From the NCBI RefSeq assembly GCF_000473045.1, contig NZ_AXAY01000022.1, positions 89,633-153,632 of the forward strand: a stretch of 64,000 nucleotides of DNA, written 5' to 3'. The translations under genes were made by a program, and so were the position numbers. This DNA comes from Bradyrhizobium sp. WSM3983 (GTDB taxonomy: Bacteria > Pseudomonadota > Alphaproteobacteria > Rhizobiales > Xanthobacteraceae). The stretch's first letter is position 1. Each line of letters opens with the position of its first letter. The notes under the pieces were generated by a model that saw only the letters and a program-made list of their open reading frames with translations, was not told the DNA's origin and did no database searches. Below, in pieces: positions 34,138 to 43,789 of the stretch.

Positions 34138-35169
34138 TCACTGCGCCCTTTGCGGCAGCACGACGGTCTGGCCGGGATAGATCAGATTGGGATTGTGGAT
34201 CTTTTCGCGGTTGGCGTTGAAGATCACCGCGTAGCGGTTGCCGTCGCCGTAAGCGAGACGGCTCAATGCCCAGAGGCTGTCGCCGCGGGAGATCACCCGG
34301 CTGCCGCCGGCCTCGGCAGGCGTCGTGTTGAAGACCTCCGCGGGCGAGGCCGAAGCGACCGTCGCACCCGCCGCCGGCATCCGCGCCATGGTCCTGGACT
34401 CCATGGCCCTGGGCTTGGGCGTGCCCATCAGTCTCGGCCGAGCCGCGGACGTCGAGGCCAGACGCGGCGCCGGCAGGGACGCGACGACGTCCGACTTGTC
34501 GTCGGGCTTTTCAGCGGATTTGACCTCCTGCTTCGCAGCCGCGGTGACGCGCGCAGGCGGCGGCGCGGCTGCGGCGATCGTCACCGGCATGGTGCGGCTG
34601 GATTGCAGCACGGTGCCATCAGGCGCCTTGGCCCGCAGCGTCAGTTCATAGCTGCCGGCGGGAAGCTTTGGCGGGGTCATCACGAACTGGCCCGACGCAT
34701 CGGCCACCACACTGTCGAGCGGCTGGCCGTCGCGCAGCAGCTCGACCTTCGCGCCCGGCGCGGCCTGGCCGGCGATCACGGCGGCCTCGCCATGATCGTC
34801 GACGCGGGCGACGTCGAAACGGGGACCGGCATCGGTCGCGGCCGGCTGTGGCCTGGCCGGCGCGATATCGTCCAGCGCCGCGGCCTGCTTCTGGGTCCCG
34901 GAGAGCGCCCCTGCCTTCGGCGTGTCGGCCGGCGCCGGCGAAGCGGACGGCGTGGATGGTGCAACTGCAGCGAGCTTCGGTTCTTCAGCCTTCGGCTCTG
35001 TCTTGGTTTCGACTTTGGGTTCGACCTTGGCCTCAGGCTTGGCGACGGCGACCTCGGTGCTCGCCCCGCCCGGCAGCAGGTGGCGCAGCTCGGTCGGGCC
35101 GATCACCAGCACAGTGCCGGCCACCGCGAGCAGACAGAACGCAATGAAGGCCTTGGATGCGGTAATCAT
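34138..35169 (-). CDS. LysM-domain cell-wall-binding protein
   Basis: 343 residues. An N-terminal membrane anchor (AFIAFCLLAVAGTVLVIG) is followed by a Lys/Glu/Pro/Ala-rich extension, a bacterial Ig-like segment (PGAKVELLRDGQPLDSVVAD ... AGSYELTLRAKAPDG) and a C-terminal LysM module at about 292-340 (ISRGDSLWALSRLAYGDGNR, NPNLIYPGQTVVLP). It would sit in the inner membrane and bind peptidoglycan. Such proteins are common single-copy rhizobial envelope factors; the exact role is unknown. It is divergent from the gene at 35321. Confidence 0.88.
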   Translation of the reverse strand: MITASKAFIAFCLLAVAGTVLVIGPTELRHLLPGGASTEVAVAKPEAKVEPKVETKTEPKAEEPKLAAVAPSTPSASPAPADTPKAGALSGTQKQAAALDDIAPARPQPAATDAGPRFDVARVDDHGEAAVIAGQAAPGAKVELLRDGQPLDSVVADASGQFVMTPPKLPAGSYELTLRAKAPDGTVLQSSRTMPVTIAAAAPPPARVTAAAKQEVKSAEKPDDKSDVVASLPAPRLASTSAARPRLMGTPKPRAMESRTMARMPAAGATVASASPAEVFNTTPAEAGGSRVISRGDSLWALSRLAYGDGNRYAVIFNANREKIHNPNLIYPGQTVVLPQRAQ

Positions 35170-35320
35170 CAGTCCTCAAACCTTACGTCGCAAATCAACC
35201 CCGGCAAATTGCGCCGTTTTGGCTACGGCAGCAAGATGTTCAAAGGGATGAACCCGCACGCCCCCCTCCGCGTCAAATGAGCGAGGCCGCACTGCGGCAA
35301 TTTTTTTAAGGGTTTTTACC

Positions 35321-36022
35321 GTGACCGCATTTTGCCGCGCTGCGCCATGGCTGGCGCTTGTCCTGACGCTTGCCACCGCCCCCGCAATCGCTGCGTCCGG
35401 CCCGCCGCCGGGGTTCGTCCTCACCGACAATGCCGACCTCGCCTTCACCTCGCCCGACGGCGCCACCAGGCTCGAGCAATACATGAAGGACAGTGACGAT
35501 CTTTTCGGCGTCAAATGGCAGGTCTGGGCGCGGCGCGGCGACCAGATGACGGAACTGAAGCCTGAGCAGGGTTATGGTGCCGGCTTCCGCTTCACCAACG
35601 ATTCGCAATGGCTGGTGCGGATGCAGAAGACCGGCTCGGGCGAGCATGATCTGTTTCTCTACCATCTCGAGAACGGCGCCTTCGTCAATGCGACGAAGAA
35701 ATCGCTCAGCGATCTCGCCTGGGCCTATTTCTACAACCGGCCGGAGACGAAGCACTTCGCCAAGCTCGACTTCCACATCACGGCCAATCTCGTGAAGGGC
35801 ACGGAAGAGGGCTATCGCTGGCTTGGCGTCGACTGGCCCGACAACCGCTACCTCGTGATCTCGCTCGGAGGCGAATACGACAAGCATCCGAAGAACACCG
35901 CCATGAAGGGTCTGGGCGGCTGGCAATGCCGCTATGACCTCCAGACCGGAAAATTCGACGTGCCGGCGATGTTCGCCAAGGAGAATGCGGAAGCGCTCAA
36001 ATGGGAAGTGAAGCGGCAGTGA
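35321..36022 (+). CDS. Conserved exported protein of unknown function
   Basis: 233 residues with a signal peptide (APWLALVLTLATAPAIAASG). The mature part is rich in aromatic residues and beta-strand-like segments (FRFTNDSQWLVRMQKTGSGE, WLGVDWPDNRYLVISLGGEY) and shows no motif I can assign to a named family. It begins with GTG (35321), with AAGGG about 10 nt upstream. It is followed after 146 bp by the GGDEF-EAL gene on the same strand. Probably periplasmic. Confidence 0.75.
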   Translation: MTAFCRAAPWLALVLTLATAPAIAASGPPPGFVLTDNADLAFTSPDGATRLEQYMKDSDDLFGVKWQVWARRGDQMTELKPEQGYGAGFRFTNDSQWLVRMQKTGSGEHDLFLYHLENGAFVNATKKSLSDLAWAYFYNRPETKHFAKLDFHITANLVKGTEEGYRWLGVDWPDNRYLVISLGGEYDKHPKNTAMKGLGGWQCRYDLQTGKFDVPAMFAKENAEALKWEVKRQ

Positions 36023-36168
36023 AACAGGCCCCGGAATCGCATCACGTCTTGTGCCTTCCCGGCCTCGCGCCAACCCCCTGATTCCGTTCCGATTCACATT
36101 TCCCTAACCCTGACTGGTAACGGGGTCTTGTCGGTTTTGCTGCATCTTGCATCCCACGGGAGGACGGG

Positions 36169-38832
36169 ATGGGCGCATCAATTCGATGGACCGCGCGATT
36201 GCGCGCGTTGCTTCGCCAATGGCGGGGCGCGCCGCTGACGTGGCTGATCGTCGGCGGCTTCGTGCTGATGGCGGCGATGGCGATCGGCACCGGGCTCACC
36301 GTCGACCGTTTCCGCCAGAATGCGATCGAGAGCGGTCGCGACAGCCTGGAAGGCTCCGTCCGTCTGCTCGCCCGCCATTTCGACCGCGAGTTCGAGGATT
36401 TCGCGGTACTCCAGAAGAGCATCATCGCGGAACTCGAAGGCCATGGCATCGATTCCCCCGACGTATTCCGGAGCGAGATGGCAACGCTCGCCATGCACGA
36501 GGTGCTGCGCGCCAAGGCCAGCGGCTGGTCCGATGTTGCCGGCGCCAACGTGTTCGATTCCAACGGTGTGCTGATCAATTCGTCGAAGCGCTGGCCCGTC
36601 GCCGATATCTCGGTGTCCGATCGCGGCTATTTCAACCGGCTCAAGAACAATCCGGCTTCGCAGGAAGAGATCGAGGTCGTGCCGGGCCGGTTCGGCAAGG
36701 GTCCGGCGATCGTGTTCGCGCGGCGTGTGTCGGGCCCGCATGGCGAATTCCTCGGGCTGGTATCGCGGGCCATTACACCGGAGCAGCTCGAATCCTTCTT
36801 TGCCTCGACCGGACTCGGTGAGGAATCCTCGATCTCGATGCACCACCAGAACGGCCAGTTGCTGGCGCGCGTTCCGCATGCCGACGCCATGATCGGGCAG
36901 AACTACCGCACCGGCTCGCCCGAGCAGATGGCCGTGTTCGAGCGCAGCTTCGTCACGACGCAGCTTGCCAGCCCGATCGACGGCAAGGACCGGATCGTCG
37001 CCTCGCGCATGCTGACCGGCGAGCCGCTGGTCGTGGTCGCCACCAAATCGCTGGACGCAACGCTTGCCACCTGGCGCACCCAAACCAAGTTCTTCGTCAC
37101 TGTGGCCGTGCTGTCGATCGGCCTGCTCGTGCTCACGCTGTTCCTGATCTTCCGGCAGGTGACGCACCGCGTCTCGCTGGAGAAGCAGCGGCTCGACACC
37201 GCGATGAACACGATGACGCAGGGCCTGCTGATGTTCGACCAGGACGAGCGGCTCATCGTCTGCAACCGCCGCTACATCGACATGTACAAGCTCTCGACCG
37301 CGGTGGTGAAGCCCGGCGCCTATTTCCGCGACGTGATCCAGCATCGCGCCGACACCGGCTCGTTCGACGGCGACGTCGATTCCTATTGCGACGACATCCT
37401 GAACAGCGTCGGGCGCATCCAGAGCAACGTCGTCGAGACCTCCGACGGCCGCCTGATCGAGATCAAGAACCAGCCCGGCGCGGACGGTGGCTGGCTCGCC
37501 ACTCATGAGGACGTCACCGAGCGCATCCGCGCCGACGAGCGTATCGCGCACATGGCGCATTACGACGCGCTGACCGACCTGCCCAACCGCGTCCTGATGC
37601 GCGGTCATCTGGAACGGCGCGTGGCGGAGCTCAGCCAGGGCAAGCCCTTTGCGATCCTCTATATCGACGTCGACGAGTTCAAGGGCGTCAACGACTCGCT
37701 CGGCCACGAGGTCGGCGACGAATTGCTGCGCCAGGTCGCCAATCGGCTGCGCGCCTGCGTCAGCGGCAATGATCTCGTGGCGCGGCTCGGCGGCGACGAG
37801 TTCGCCATCGTCAAGGCCGGGACCTGCGACCAGGCCGAGCTGGCGACGCTGGCCGAACAGATCCTGACGTCGCTGCGCCTGCCGGTGGATTGCAAGGGCC
37901 AGGACATCACGACCGATGCCAGCATCGGCATTGCGATCGCGCCCGACCACGGCGACAATCTCGACGACCTGCTCAAGCGCGCCGATCTCGCGATGTATGC
38001 GGCGAAAACCGAGGGCCGCGGCACCTTCCGCATCTTTGTGCCCGAATACGACGCCAAGGCCAGGCTGCGCCGCCAGCTCGAGCTCGATCTGCGGCAGGCG
38101 CTCGCCCGCGGCGAGTTCGAGGTGCACTACCAGCCGCTGGTCGATCTTTCCGCCAATGTCGTCAACGGCTGCGAAGCGCTGCTCAGGTGGCGCCATCCGG
38201 AGCGCGGCATGGTCTCGCCCGCGGACTTCATTCCGGTCGCCGAAGACACCGGCCTGATCGGCGAGATCGGCGAATGGGTGCTGAAGCAGGCCTGCACCGA
38301 GGCCGCTTCCTGGCCCGGCGACATCCACATCGCGGTCAACGTCTCGCCGGTGCAGTTCCGATCCAAGACGCTGGCGCTGAAGGTCGCAGCCGCGCTGGCC
38401 GAGTCAGGCCTCGCGCCGGGACGGCTCGAGCTCGAGATCACCGAAACCGTGCTGATCCGCGACGACGCGGAGGCGCTGACCATCCTGCAGCAGCTGCGCG
38501 AGCTCGGCGTGCGCATCGCGCTCGACGATTTCGGCACCGGCTATTCGTCGCTGAGCTATCTGCACCGCTTCCCCTTCGACAAGATCAAGATCGACCGCAG
38601 CTTCATCAGCGACATCGGCGAGCCCGAGGATTCCTCGCCGATCGTCCAGGCCGTGGTGCACATGGCCGCCGCCCGCCACATGGCGACGACGGCCGAAGGC
38701 GTCGAGACCGAAGCGCAGCGCGAGGTGCTGCGGCAGCTCGGATGCAGCCAGATGCAGGGCTGGCTGTTCAGCCCGGCGGTGCCGGCGGCGAAGCTGAAGC
38801 AATTGCTGTCGAAGCAGGCCGAAGCGGCTTAA
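36169..38832 (+). CDS. Sensor GGDEF-EAL protein (cyclic-di-GMP turnover)
   Basis: 887 residues. Membrane helix at about 25-45, a periplasmic dCache-type domain, a second helix (FFVTVAVLSIGLLVLTLFLI), a PAS-like domain (about 345-450), GGDEF (motif at 541-545) and EAL (motif at 669-671). Both active sites look intact: RLGGDEFAIV for synthesis; CEALLRW, EITETVL, DDFGTGYSS and AEGVETEAQ for hydrolysis. The inhibitory RxxD site before GGDEF is not conserved (SGND). It could therefore either make or degrade cyclic-di-GMP depending on the signal. RBS GGGAGGACGGG precedes the ATG. Confidence 0.95.
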   Translation: MGASIRWTARLRALLRQWRGAPLTWLIVGGFVLMAAMAIGTGLTVDRFRQNAIESGRDSLEGSVRLLARHFDREFEDFAVLQKSIIAELEGHGIDSPDVFRSEMATLAMHEVLRAKASGWSDVAGANVFDSNGVLINSSKRWPVADISVSDRGYFNRLKNNPASQEEIEVVPGRFGKGPAIVFARRVSGPHGEFLGLVSRAITPEQLESFFASTGLGEESSISMHHQNGQLLARVPHADAMIGQNYRTGSPEQMAVFERSFVTTQLASPIDGKDRIVASRMLTGEPLVVVATKSLDATLATWRTQTKFFVTVAVLSIGLLVLTLFLIFRQVTHRVSLEKQRLDTAMNTMTQGLLMFDQDERLIVCNRRYIDMYKLSTAVVKPGAYFRDVIQHRADTGSFDGDVDSYCDDILNSVGRIQSNVVETSDGRLIEIKNQPGADGGWLATHEDVTERIRADERIAHMAHYDALTDLPNRVLMRGHLERRVAELSQGKPFAILYIDVDEFKGVNDSLGHEVGDELLRQVANRLRACVSGNDLVARLGGDEFAIVKAGTCDQAELATLAEQILTSLRLPVDCKGQDITTDASIGIAIAPDHGDNLDDLLKRADLAMYAAKTEGRGTFRIFVPEYDAKARLRRQLELDLRQALARGEFEVHYQPLVDLSANVVNGCEALLRWRHPERGMVSPADFIPVAEDTGLIGEIGEWVLKQACTEAASWPGDIHIAVNVSPVQFRSKTLALKVAAALAESGLAPGRLELEITETVLIRDDAEALTILQQLRELGVRIALDDFGTGYSSLSYLHRFPFDKIKIDRSFISDIGEPEDSSPIVQAVVHMAAARHMATTAEGVETEAQREVLRQLGCSQMQGWLFSPAVPAAKLKQLLSKQAEAA

Positions 38833-38977
38833 GCCGCGCGCATAGGCGGGATCAGGACATCCAGCCAAGCGCGCTCATTCCGGGAGGCTCGTTCAGCGTC
38901 CGCTCAGACAGGTGCTGTTACGTTCGTCTCGAACTTCTGCACCTTGTATTCGCGCGGCGTTTCCATATCTCATCGGC

Positions 38978-39238
38978 ATGATGAAGCTCACACTCGTCCA
39001 GGACCAGGCGATCCAGGCACTGACGGCAGGTGCCGTCGGTGCCGAGACGTTCGATCGCCTCTTTGCGGGCATCCGTTTCGACAAGCTCGACGGTACGATG
39101 CTCTACGCCTTCGCCAAGGACGAGGAGATCGCCTCCGACATCGAGGACGGCTATTCGATCTATATCGCCGCCGTCGCGTCGCGTGTGTTGAAGCGACAGG
39201 TCGATGTCGTCGTCGTCATGCCAAAGGTTCTGCAATAG
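38978..39238 (+). CDS. Small hypothetical protein
   Basis: 86 residues starting MMKLTLVQDQAIQAL. The composition is balanced and soluble (FDRLFAGIRFDKLDGTMLYA, VLKRQVDVVVVMPKVLQ), and codon use resembles the neighbours. No family is recognised. The frame is open 22 codons further upstream, but the ATG pair at 38978/38981 is favoured by similarity to normal protein starts. It converges on the LysR gene, with 19 bp between stops. Confidence 0.5.
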   Translation: MMKLTLVQDQAIQALTAGAVGAETFDRLFAGIRFDKLDGTMLYAFAKDEEIASDIEDGYSIYIAAVASRVLKRQVDVVVVMPKVLQ

Positions 39239-39257
39239 GTGTGACGATCTCCTTGGC

Positions 39258-40148
39258 TCAGTCGATGAAGGCCGCAAGCTCTTCGGGTGTTCCGGAGGGA
39301 AACGCCTCCTTGAGACAGTCGAGGAAGGCGGATACGCGCGCACTCAGCAGCCGGCGGGATGGATAGAGCGTCCAGAGAGCGATCTCGGGTCCATCGACAT
39401 CACCCCAGTGCACAAGCTTGCCAGCCGCCAAATCGTGACTCACCAGCGACACGGGAAGCCGCGCGGCGCCGGCGCCTGCTCGGACCGCATCGCGGACCAT
39501 GATCAGCGATGACAGGCGAAGCACCGGTTCGGCCGTGATCCGCAGGTTTCCACCCGGCGCGACCACATCCCAGCTGGACGTCGGATCACCCGTCTCGCGC
39601 AACACGCCTGAAACGGCACGATCGCCGGCAGGACGACCCAGGCCCGGGCTCGCCACGACCACCAGCCGATCGCGCAGAAAGATTCGTCCCACGAGACTTT
39701 CGTCCGGATCCGGATTGACGCGGATCACCAGGTCATAACCTTCCTCGATCAGGTCGACGGCACGATCTTCCGTCGTGACCTCGAGTTGGACCTCCGGATA
39801 TTTCAGCGCGAAGTTTGCGGCCAGCTTTCCCATCGCGGTTTGCGAGAACAGGAGCGGCGCGCTGATCCGCAGCCTGCCGCGCGGCCTGTCGCCGCCAGAA
39901 GCGATTGCGGCTGCGGCCTCGTCGAGCTCGGCGAGCAACGTCCCTGTCCGCTCATACAGCGCCCTCCCTTCCTGGGTGAGCTTCAGCATGCGCGTCCCCC
40001 GCTCGAACAGGCGCAATTCGAGGCTGCTCTCCAGTTCCGAGACCCGGCGGGATAGCGTCGCTTTCGGGCGGCCGGTGGCCCGGGCGGCCCGTCCAAACCC
40101 GCCGTGACGGGCGACCCGATTGAAATCGGCGAGGGCAAGCAGGTCCAT
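39258..40148 (-). CDS. LysR family transcriptional regulator
   Basis: 296 residues. The N-terminal helix-turn-helix (LADFNRVARHGGFGRAARAT ... ATLSRRVSELESSLELRLFE) and the periplasmic-binding-like effector domain (GRLRISAPLLFSQTAMGKLA) place it in the CrgA-type subgroup. The ATG at 40148 is preceded by GGTGGAA; a GTG three codons earlier is an alternative. It is divergent from the NmrA-like oxidoreductase gene. The 105-bp gap contains GATA-N7-TATC (40177-40191), which fits a LysR half-site pair, so it probably regulates that gene. Confidence 0.92.
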   Translation of the reverse strand: MDLLALADFNRVARHGGFGRAARATGRPKATLSRRVSELESSLELRLFERGTRMLKLTQEGRALYERTGTLLAELDEAAAAIASGGDRPRGRLRISAPLLFSQTAMGKLAANFALKYPEVQLEVTTEDRAVDLIEEGYDLVIRVNPDPDESLVGRIFLRDRLVVVASPGLGRPAGDRAVSGVLRETGDPTSSWDVVAPGGNLRITAEPVLRLSSLIMVRDAVRAGAGAARLPVSLVSHDLAAGKLVHWGDVDGPEIALWTLYPSRRLLSARVSAFLDCLKEAFPSGTPEELAAFID

Positions 40149-40253
40149 TCGTTCCACCAGTGAGACGGCATGTCTAGATATACCGCCTATCGGACCGAAT
40201 TTGGATCACTAATTTGCGAGAGTGTCTCTTAACCCCCAAACAGGAGTGACCCC

Positions 40254-41132
40254 ATGACCATCCTCGTTACCGGCGCCACAGGCCGTGTCGGCCGCCACGT
40301 CGTCCAGCAGCTCGTCAAGCGCGGTGCCGATTTGCGCGTGCTGTCCCGCAATCCCGCGAAGGCCGATGTCCCGACCGGTGTGGAGGTCATGAAAGGCGAC
40401 CTGCTCGATATCGACTCGCTGCGCGCCGCGTTCAGCGGCGTCAGCACGCTGTTCCTGCTCAATGCGGTGACGGGCGACGAATTCACCCAGGCGCTCATTA
40501 CCTTGAACATCGCGCGCGAGTCGGGCGTCGATCGGGTCGTCTATCTCTCGGTGATCAACGCCGATCGCTTCGTGAACGTGCCGCACTTCGCGGTGAAGTT
40601 CGGCGCCGAGCGGATGATCGAACAGATGGGCTTCAGCGCCACGATCCTGCGTCCGACCTACTTCATCGACAATGATCTCACGATCAAGGAGGTCATCCTC
40701 AACCACGGCGTCTACCCGATGCCGATCGGCAACAAGGGTGTCGCCATGGTCGATACCCGCGACATCGCCGAGATCGCAGCGATCGAGTTGATCCGGCGGG
40801 AGCAAGCTTCGGGCAGATTGCCGATCGAAACCATCAATCTGGTCGGCCCCGACACGCTGACCGGCTCGGGCTTGGCCACGATCTGGTCGGACGTGCTGGG
40901 TCACCCGGTCGCCTATGGCGGCGATGATCCCACCGGCTTCGAACAGAATCTGGCGGGTTTCATGCCGAAGTGGATGGCCTACGAGATGCGCCTGATGGTC
41001 GAGCGCTATGTCCGCGATGGAGCGATCCCTGAGGTCGGCGACGTCGGACGTCTGACCAAGATGCTGGGTCGTCCGCTGCACTCCTATCGTAGCTTCGCGA
41101 CCGAAATCGCTGCGATCGCGAAGCCGGTCTGA
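40254..41132 (+). CDS. NmrA-like NAD(P)-binding SDR family oxidoreductase
   Basis: 292 residues with an N-terminal Rossmann fingerprint VTGATGRVGRHVVQQL. The atypical SDR pattern (VYLSVINADRF in place of the YxxxK pair, TILRPTYFIDN) is that of NmrA/quinone oxidoreductase QOR2-like proteins. It may bind NADP(H) to reduce quinones or act as a redox sensor. It is controlled, by position, by the divergent LysR gene. A palindromic repeat (41270-41411) follows it. Confidence 0.9.
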   Translation: MTILVTGATGRVGRHVVQQLVKRGADLRVLSRNPAKADVPTGVEVMKGDLLDIDSLRAAFSGVSTLFLLNAVTGDEFTQALITLNIARESGVDRVVYLSVINADRFVNVPHFAVKFGAERMIEQMGFSATILRPTYFIDNDLTIKEVILNHGVYPMPIGNKGVAMVDTRDIAEIAAIELIRREQASGRLPIETINLVGPDTLTGSGLATIWSDVLGHPVAYGGDDPTGFEQNLAGFMPKWMAYEMRLMVERYVRDGAIPEVGDVGRLTKMLGRPLHSYRSFATEIAAIAKPV

Positions 41133-41269
41133 CAGCAACGACAGTCCGAGCCACGCCGCTTTGAACCGCCCCCGGACGTCGCCGCCACGCGACGTCCGGG
41201 ATCGAACGGCGGCGGCTTGGCATGTCCGCATCAAAGCCCGCGATGCTGCAGGGATTTCGTCACCCTTCG

Positions 41270-41411
41270 TAGAGTGGATTAGCACCGTGGCTGCGCGCAG
41301 CGCGCAGTCCGCGGGGCGTAACCCACCACTTCTGCTTCTGCGGATAGAGCCAGCGGTGGGTTACGCCTAGCGAATTGCGCTTCGCGCAATTCGCTAGGCT
41401 AACCCACTCTA
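41270..41411. repeat. Palindromic repeat with perfect 14-bp hairpin
   Basis: TAGAGTGGATTAGC (41270-41283) is inverted at 41398-41411 with one mismatch. GTAACCCACC pairs with GGTGGGTTAC inside, and 41366-41398 is a perfect hairpin of CCTAGCGAATTGCG with a CTTCG loop. It fills the gap between the convergent NmrA-like and chemoreceptor genes, 10 bp from the latter's stop, so a terminator-like role for both is plausible although there is no T tail. Confidence 0.8.
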
Positions 41412-41421
41412 CCGACTTCAA

Positions 41422-43521
41422 TCACGCCGCCCTGAGGTCGCCGACGAAGCGGTCGACGTCGCGCTTGAGATCGTCCGACAGGCGCGCCAGCATCTTGGCT
41501 GAGTCCAGCACCTCGCCGGCGGCTGCGCCGGTTTGCCCGGCGGCCTGCGACACGCCGGAGATGTGCCGCGAGACTTCGTTGGTGCCCTGGGAAGCCTGCT
41601 GCACGTTGCGCGCGATCTCGCGGGTTGCGGCGCCCTGCTCCTCGACGGCGGCGGCGATGGCAGCCGCAATCTCGTTGACGCGCTGGATGGTGGTGCCGAT
41701 CGACTGGATCGCAGTCACCGACGATTTGGTCGCGCCCTGGATCGCGGCGACCTGGCCGGTGATTTCTTCTGTCGCCTTCGCGGTCTGCGTGGCGAGGTTC
41801 TTCACCTCGGATGCGACCACCGCAAAGCCGCGGCCGGCTTCGCCGGCGCGCGCCGCCTCGATGGTGGCGTTGAGCGCGAGCAGATTGGTCTGCTCGGCGA
41901 TGCCGGTGATCAGCGCGACGACGTCGCCGATGCGCTGGGCGGCATCGGCCAGCGCCTGCACCTCGGCATTGGTGCGATCGGCTTCGCTGGCGGCGGCACC
42001 CGCAATGCTGGAGGATTCCGCGACCTGACGGCTGATCTCGCTGATCGAGGCCGACAGCTCTTCCGTCGCCGCCGCAACCGTCTGCACGTTGGAGGAGGCA
42101 TCGCCGGACAGGCTCGCCACCGAAGCCGCCTTGGACGAGCCCTGCTCGGCGGTCGACGACATCGACTGCGCGGTGGCGTTAAGCTCGCCGGAAGCCGAGG
42201 CCAGTGTGTGCAGCGATTCCGTCACCGTCTTCTCGAACTGCTCGATAAGGCCATCGACGGCAAGCTGGCGCCGCTCTTTCCGGCCCTGCTCCGTGGATTG
42301 CTCCTCGGCGAGGCGATCGCCGGTGATCATGTTCTCCTTGAACACCGACACCGCACGCGACATTTCCCCGATCTCGTCGCCGCGCTCGATGCCCGCAAGC
42401 TCGATCGCATAGTCGCGCTCGGCCAGTGAGCGCATCGCCTGCGTCAGCTTGCGGATCGGCGCGCTGACGCGGCGGTTCACCAGGATGAAGCCGAACAATG
42501 TGATGGCGAGCGCGACCAGCATCAGCCCGCCATTGAGCGCCAGGCTCCATTTCGCCGAAATCATCTGTTGGCCGGCGCGCGAGACCATTTCGGCAAGCGC
42601 GGCCTGGCCAGCCTCGACGCTGTAGTTGAGGATCGCAGTGTTGAGCTTGGAGAGATCCTCGACCTTGATGTCGATGGTCTGGTTGTTGCTCAGCGCCTTG
42701 ATGAAGCCCTGCTGGCGCTCGGTCATGGCGGCGGCATCGCCCTGCTTCGAGCGCGCGATCACGTCGGTGAGACTTGCGGGCGCATCAGGACGGCCGGCGA
42801 CATCCAGCACCTGGCTCCAGGCCTGTTTGGAGCGGCCGGTGTCCTCGGCAGCTCCGACCATGTCGGCGGCGCTCCAGGGCTTGCCGGCCGCAGCCGCGGC
42901 CTCGAGACGGATGGCGACCGAGCCGCCGAAATTGCGCGCGTTCCAGGCCGATTGCTTCACGCCGAGAAGATGATCGACCACGGGATCAGTGAGCTTGAGC
43001 GCGTTCTCGAGCTCGCCGGTCAGTGCAAGGATGGTGTCGAGATAATCCTGGGCAGCCTTGCGGAACTCGTCGCCGACCTTGGCGTCACGCTGCGCCCTGG
43101 CTTGATGGATCGCGGTTTCCGCCTTGGACCGCATCGGCACCAGCGCATCGTGGATCGCGACGAACTTGCTGGTGGCGGCGGCCAGACGGGCATCGCTCAC
43201 GCCCGCGAGACGCTCGAGGACGTTCTTGTAGGCCGCCTCCGACAATCCCCGGTTGGTGGCGATGCGGTCGTCGGCATTGGCATTGGCCGGGGCGTCCGCG
43301 ACCAGCGCCGACAGGAAGGTTCCGCGCTCGAGCCGGAAGCCGAGCAGGGTCGCAAACAGCTGCTGGTCGGTGCTGGCGAAGCGCTCGACCTTCTGCGCGG
43401 CGCTGTTGCGCTCGATGGCGCCAAACAGCCCGGTCGAGAGCTGCCCGACCAGAAACAGGCCGAGGACGCCGATGATGGCGCCGAGAACCGAACGAATGGA
43501 GGGATTACCGAACAATGCCAT
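41422..43521 (-). CDS. Methyl-accepting chemotaxis protein, NIT-like sensor
   Basis: 699 residues. Membrane helix at about 12-35 (VLGAIIGVLGLFLVGQLSTG), a large helical periplasmic domain containing FRLERGTFLSALVA that resembles NIT-type sensor modules, a second helix (NGGLMLVALAITLFGFILV), HAMP and the signalling domain with tip EQTNLLALNATIEAARAGE. It is not closely related to the tandem pair at 1-3496 in its sensor part. The ATG at 43521 (MALFGNPSIRS) is preferred to a GTG three codons earlier; neither has a strong ribosome site. The C-terminus KRDVDRFVGDLRAA lacks a tethering pentapeptide. Confidence 0.93.
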   Translation of the reverse strand: MALFGNPSIRSVLGAIIGVLGLFLVGQLSTGLFGAIERNSAAQKVERFASTDQQLFATLLGFRLERGTFLSALVADAPANANADDRIATNRGLSEAAYKNVLERLAGVSDARLAAATSKFVAIHDALVPMRSKAETAIHQARAQRDAKVGDEFRKAAQDYLDTILALTGELENALKLTDPVVDHLLGVKQSAWNARNFGGSVAIRLEAAAAAGKPWSAADMVGAAEDTGRSKQAWSQVLDVAGRPDAPASLTDVIARSKQGDAAAMTERQQGFIKALSNNQTIDIKVEDLSKLNTAILNYSVEAGQAALAEMVSRAGQQMISAKWSLALNGGLMLVALAITLFGFILVNRRVSAPIRKLTQAMRSLAERDYAIELAGIERGDEIGEMSRAVSVFKENMITGDRLAEEQSTEQGRKERRQLAVDGLIEQFEKTVTESLHTLASASGELNATAQSMSSTAEQGSSKAASVASLSGDASSNVQTVAAATEELSASISEISRQVAESSSIAGAAASEADRTNAEVQALADAAQRIGDVVALITGIAEQTNLLALNATIEAARAGEAGRGFAVVASEVKNLATQTAKATEEITGQVAAIQGATKSSVTAIQSIGTTIQRVNEIAAAIAAAVEEQGAATREIARNVQQASQGTNEVSRHISGVSQAAGQTGAAAGEVLDSAKMLARLSDDLKRDVDRFVGDLRAA

Positions 43522-43666
43522 AGGGAGCACCGGATCTCTGAATCTGAAAAAGATGCAGAAAAATACCGGCCTGCCCCTAAGATTTGGTTCACCACATGCG
43601 CTCGGCCACGCGCGAGCCGGGCTCGATTTGCACCTGCGGAGGTGGATACCTCAGCTCACATGGGGC

Positions 43667-43789
43667 TCATTTTACCCGCCTTGCGGCCTGGATCTCGACG
43701 AACTCGGCGTCCGGATGCGTGACGATGGTGGTGAACATGATGCCGCTGATGATGAGTGACCAGGCGGTGTCCCAATAAATCCAAAACAC
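43667..43789 (-). CDS. Candidate 40-residue small membrane protein
   Basis: A GTG at 43789 opens a 40-codon frame whose product begins with a hydrophobic helix (VFWIYWDTAWSLIISGIMF) and ends in a polar tail (VTHPDAEFVEIQAARRVK). GGAGG lies exactly 7 nt before the GTG, and this ribosome site is itself part of a 16-bp tandem repeat unit (ACGGAGGCTGG twice). The gene is too short for normal ORF callers. It lies 145 bp behind the divergent start of the chemoreceptor. No family is known to me; reality of the gene is uncertain. Confidence 0.4.
   Translation of the reverse strand: MFWIYWDTAWSLIISGIMFTTIVTHPDAEFVEIQAARRVK

Noticed and set aside
36178..38328. Long open frame (716 codons) antisense to the GGDEF-EAL gene
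   Set aside because: Shadow of the sense gene; no recognisable domain, biased composition.
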